64,000 bases of DNA from Neobacillus sp. FSL H8-0543 (lineage in GTDB: Bacteria > Bacillota > Bacilli > Bacillales > Cytobacillaceae), in the NCBI RefSeq assembly GCF_038592905.1, contig NZ_CP151943.1, positions 3,236,501-3,300,500 of the forward strand. Direction: 5' to 3'. The notes below the pieces were generated by a model, which was not told the DNA's origin, did not search any database, and worked only from the letters and a program-made list of their open reading frames with translations. The position numbers and the translations under genes were made by a program. Shown here one piece after another: positions 61,219-64,000 of this stretch. Numbering within the stretch: the stretch's first letter is position 1; each line of letters opens with the position of its first letter.

Positions 61219-62886
61219 ATGAAAAGATTATGGTGGAAAGAAGCAGTAGCATATCAAATTTATCCTCGTAGCTTTATGGATTCAAATGGGGATGGCATTG
61301 GTGATATTCAAGGGATCATCTCTAAATTGGACTATCTAAAAGAATTAGGAATCGATGTCATTTGGGTTTCCCCAATGTTTGAATCACCTAATGATGATAA
61401 TGGTTATGATATCAGTGACTATCAGGAAATCATGGCCGAGTTCGGTTCAATGGCTGATTTTGATCAGCTATTAAAGGAGACACATCGTCTTGGAATGAAG
61501 CTAATCTTAGATTTGGTCATCAACCATACAAGTGATGAACATCCATGGTTTATTGAATCAATCTCATCTAAAGAGAGTCCTAAGAGGGATTGGTATATTT
61601 GGCGTGACGGTAAAGACGGCAAAGAACCGAATAATTGGGAAAGTATATTTGGCGGTTCAGCTTGGAAATATGATAAAAAGACCGACCAATATTTCATGCA
61701 TATTTTTTCAAAAAAACAACCGGATCTTAATTGGGAAAACCCAGAGGTTCGAAAATCTCTTTTTGAGATGGTCAACTGGTGGCTTGATAAAGGGATTGAT
61801 GGCTTCCGTGTCGATGCAATCAGCCATATCAAGAAGGAAGAGGGCCTCGCGGATATGCCTAATCCTGAAGGGTTAAAATATGTCCCAAGTTTTGATAAGA
61901 TGATGAATGTCGATGGAATACATACATTCCTAAAAGAATTAAAAGAAGAGACATTCTCTCACTACGACATTATGACTGTTGGCGAAGCAAACGGAGTAAC
62001 GGTTGAAGATGCTTCAGATCTTGAACATTGGGTCGGAGAAGAAAAAGGAAAGTTCAATATGGTGTTTCAGTTTGAGCATCTTGCTCTTTGGGATGCAGAG
62101 GCGAAAAAAGAATTGGATATTATTGAACTGAAGAATGTACTTACACGCTGGCAAAAGGGATTGGAAAACAAAGGCTGGAATGCCCTTTTTATTGAAAATC
62201 ATGACAAAGCTCGTGTAGTTTCCACCTGGGGCAACGATCAGGAGTATTGGCGTGAGAGTGCGACCGCCTTTGGCGCAATATATTTCTTAATGCAAGGCAC
62301 ACCGTTTATTTATCAAGGTCAAGAAATCGGGATGACCAATGTGCAATTTGATTCGATTGATGATTATGATGATGTTTCAGCAAAAAATATGTACCGATTG
62401 AAAGGTGCTGAGGGAGTATCACATGAAGAAATCATGGAGATTATTTGGGCTTCTGGCCGTGATAATTCCCGGACGCCAATGCAGTGGTCTGAAGAAATGA
62501 ATGCTGGTTTCACAACTGGCAGCCCATGGCTCAAGGTAAATCCAAATTATAGAGAAATAAATGTTGCCCATCAACAACAAGATGCTGGGTCAATATTAAA
62601 CTTTTATAAGAAAATGGTTCAACTTAAAAAGTCAAACGAAGTATTTACTTATGGAACCTATGAGCTGCTTTTAGCCGAAGATCCACAGGTTTATGTCTAT
62701 ACCCGGACTTTAGGCGAGGAAAAAGTAATAGTGATTGCAAATCTTACAATAAAACCTGCCGAGATTGCGATAGATACATCTTGTAAATATGAAAATTTAT
62801 TATTAAATAATTACAGTGTTGCAACACATCCAGCTAACAAAACGCTATCACTAAAGCCATATGAAACAAGAGTGTACCGTATTTAA
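61219..62886 (+). CDS. malL: GH13 alpha-glucosidase (MalL/oligo-1,6-glucosidase type)
   Basis: 555 residues after GGAAAGG. 'WWKEAVAYQIYPRSFMDSNGDGIGD' start, 'DLVINHTSDEH' (region I), 'DGFRVDAISH' (nucleophile), 'TVGEANGVT' (acid/base Glu), 'FIENHDKAR' (region IV) and the 'GRDNSRTPMQWS' loop of GH13_31. It hydrolyses maltose, isomaltose or short malto-oligosaccharides to glucose in the cytosol. Co-oriented with malR at 20 bp. Confidence 0.93.
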   Translation: MKRLWWKEAVAYQIYPRSFMDSNGDGIGDIQGIISKLDYLKELGIDVIWVSPMFESPNDDNGYDISDYQEIMAEFGSMADFDQLLKETHRLGMKLILDLVINHTSDEHPWFIESISSKESPKRDWYIWRDGKDGKEPNNWESIFGGSAWKYDKKTDQYFMHIFSKKQPDLNWENPEVRKSLFEMVNWWLDKGIDGFRVDAISHIKKEEGLADMPNPEGLKYVPSFDKMMNVDGIHTFLKELKEETFSHYDIMTVGEANGVTVEDASDLEHWVGEEKGKFNMVFQFEHLALWDAEAKKELDIIELKNVLTRWQKGLENKGWNALFIENHDKARVVSTWGNDQEYWRESATAFGAIYFLMQGTPFIYQGQEIGMTNVQFDSIDDYDDVSAKNMYRLKGAEGVSHEEIMEIIWASGRDNSRTPMQWSEEMNAGFTTGSPWLKVNPNYREINVAHQQQDAGSILNFYKKMVQLKKSNEVFTYGTYELLLAEDPQVYVYTRTLGEEKVIVIANLTIKPAEIAIDTSCKYENLLLNNYSVATHPANKTLSLKPYETRVYRI

Positions 62887-62909
62887 TAACATGCTGTGTT
62901 AATTAGGCT

Positions 62910-63039
62910 GTTGATTGGAGCTCCAGGCACTTCGCTTTCCGCGGGCAGTCCGGGAGTCTCCTCGTCGCTTCGCTCCTGCGGGGTCTTCCGTGACTTGCTC
63001 TTCTGAGCAGGAGTCTTCGTGCCTTCCGCTCCAATCAAC
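62910..63039. repeat. GC-rich interspersed repeat, copy B
   Basis: 130 bp bounded by GTTGATT and AATCAAC, with CTCCAGGCACTTCG, TTTCCGCGGGC and TTCGTGCCTTCCGCTCCAAT shared with the 34511 copy. It lies between malL and a DoxX gene and is shorter in the middle than copy A. Confidence 0.8.
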
Positions 63040-63077
63040 AGAGTTATAATTCAACAATTCCCCATAACCTAGCTTAG

Positions 63078-63117
63078 TAAAAAAAGACGATTCCAGTTTT
63101 TCGGATATCGTCTTTTT
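63078..63117 (-). terminator. Terminator of the DoxX gene
   Basis: Minus strand AGACGATATCC / GGAATCGTCT stem with a T-run. Confidence 0.75.
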
Positions 63118-63129
63118 GCTCTTATGAAG

Positions 63130-63636
63130 CTAAACGGTTTCTCTTGAGGTTGGACCTGTTCTGGTAATTTTGCGTACGGCTGGAATGACCCAACGGTCTA
63201 AACCAATTCTCCCGGCATTATAGCCCGCAGTCAGGATAATGAAACCAAGGAAGATATCAGTTGGATTGTGTGATACCGTTCCCGCTAAGAAGAACGAGAA
63301 GTTCATTACTAATCCAAAGAACATTGCTGCCGTCGTTAAACAACCTAATATAAGTCCTAGGCCGATTAAGGTTTCGCCCCATGGGACGAGAGTGTTAAAG
63401 ATACCAATATTCGGTAAGGCAAAGTTCTCAAGGAAGTTTACATACCAGCCATAAACCATGCCACCATCTGGGCCTTTAACGGGATTAGCGATTGCCCCTT
63501 TCAAGAAGCCAGAAGCATCGAACCCGCCAGTAAGTTTATGGATGCCTGCGTTAAACCAAGCGTACCCTAGGTATAAACGAATGACTGTTAAAATAACAGC
63601 TGCAACCGTACTTTCTCTTAAAAAATTAATAAACAT
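63130..63636 (-). CDS. DoxX family membrane protein (paralogue of 39355)
   Basis: 168 residues, four helices, with AAAGGGGAA before the ATG. Long blocks are identical to the copy at 39355 ('NPVKGPDGGMVY', 'LIGLGLILGCLTTAA', 'FFGLVMNFSFFLAGTVS', 'AGYNAGRIGLDRW'), so the two are recent paralogues. 'AGIHKLTGGFDASGF' differs in the first loop. No partner is adjacent. Confidence 0.85.
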   Translation of the reverse strand: MFINFLRESTVAAVILTVIRLYLGYAWFNAGIHKLTGGFDASGFLKGAIANPVKGPDGGMVYGWYVNFLENFALPNIGIFNTLVPWGETLIGLGLILGCLTTAAMFFGLVMNFSFFLAGTVSHNPTDIFLGFIILTAGYNAGRIGLDRWVIPAVRKITRTGPTSRETV

Positions 63637-63908
63637 AAATCATTCCCCTTTCATTTTATAAGTAGGTTCATACATTGTTTGTTCCAAGTAAGATTAGTAT
63701 TCCTACGCTTAAGTGAAAAATACAAAAGAGTGTATTTAGGATCAAACACAAATAACCCCATTGTGTTCTTTACGGTACAATCATCATCCAGTAAGTATGA
63801 TTTTCAGCATATCGTAAATGGAAAACTAATAATAAGATTGTTATCATACCTAATATTTGATATTTTTGTATTATGTTAATCCAGATGATAAGGGGAAGGG
63901 GGCTAGAT

Positions 63909-64000
63909 ATGAATATAAAAAGCAGCAGATATCGGTATATGTTTATCTTTGTCGTGAGTATATTAGTTTTTAGTGCAATAATCGATGCTTTATTCCCTTC
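63909..64000 (+). CDS. Membrane protein, N-terminal part only
   Basis: ATG 63909 follows AAGGGGAAGGGGGC. Thirty visible residues 'MNIKSSRYRYMFIFVVSILV' and onwards form one hydrophobic helix before the window ends. Possible start of a sensor kinase or other membrane protein; not enough is visible. The 272-bp gap before it holds no feature I can support. Confidence 0.5.
   Translation, partial: MNIKSSRYRYMFIFVVSILVFSAIIDALFP

Noticed and set aside
63679..63879. 66-residue frame between the second DoxX gene and the final gene
   Set aside because: No ribosome site, no recognisable motif, and it lies in a probable promoter region.

Overview
This window looks like chromosomal DNA of a low-GC, endospore-forming Gram-positive of the Bacillaceae (Bacillus/Neobacillus-like). 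The grounds are a complete Ger-type germinant receptor operon behind a sigma-G-like promoter, a tyrosyl T-box leader, strong GGAGG-type ribosome binding sites with many TTG/GTG starts, and several gene clusters whose order matches Bacillus subtilis (yhfU-yhfT-yhfS, citR/citA, yvdF/mdxEFG/malR/malL). The genus is an inference; no rRNA gene is present.

Layout. 1-4.2 kb: end of a MalY/PatB-type lyase and small membrane or hypothetical genes, including a phospholipase-A2-like mini-protein. 4.4-7.7 kb: biotin-linked operon bioY-yhfT-yhfS with a BirA-like operator; its last gene appears to start at ATT. 7.9-12.1 kb: two-component flavin-dependent aromatic hydroxylase (HpaB/HpaC) and an unusual XylR_N/V4R-PucR regulator. 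12.2-19 kb: a run of small 'housecleaning' enzymes (HAD, GNAT, NUDIX, ASCH, methyltransferase, phosphatase, metallophosphoesterase). 19-23 kb: a PAS protein behind an Fnr-like site, a YcdB/YcdC-like protein, and T-box-tyrS. 23.8-24.3 kb: three tandem ~170-bp units, each reading as a complete small-RNA gene on the minus strand. 24.3-29.8 kb: secreted helical protein, purine permease, nucleotidyltransferase, a 52-bp palindromic tandem array, and an ECF sigma/anti-sigma pair. 29.8-33.7 kb: gerA-family operon. 33.7-37.1 kb: four-gene ECF transporter interrupted by a GC-rich repeat. 37.16-38.9 kb: IS1595-type insertion sequence with perfect 8-bp target duplication, a frameshifted transposase and a VOC passenger gene. 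39-46.5 kb: DoxX, rRNA methyltransferase, MBL/TetR pair with operators, an exonuclease, a second 52-bp array, citA/citR and DinB. 46.8-50.1 kb: gndA, queT with a preQ1-I riboswitch, PadR/HAAS pair. 50.3-53.5 kb: second, complete ECF transporter. 53.5-54.5 kb: VOC protein and truncated globin behind an Fnr-like site at -41.5. 54.5-62.9 kb: maltodextrin utilisation locus. 62.9-64 kb: second copy of the GC-rich repeat, a DoxX paralogue and the start of an unknown membrane protein.

How the genes work together. The maltodextrin locus forms a full path from binding lipoprotein and permease to two GH13 hydrolases with a local LacI-type repressor. The two ECF systems could supply energising modules to the solitary substrate-binding proteins BioY and QueT seen here, though this is inference. 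The triplicated small RNA, the passenger-carrying insertion sequence, the two unrelated tandem arrays with the same 52-bp period and the two matched Fnr-type promoters are the parts least explained by known annotation. All coordinates, motifs and starts were read by eye; no alignment or database search was run.
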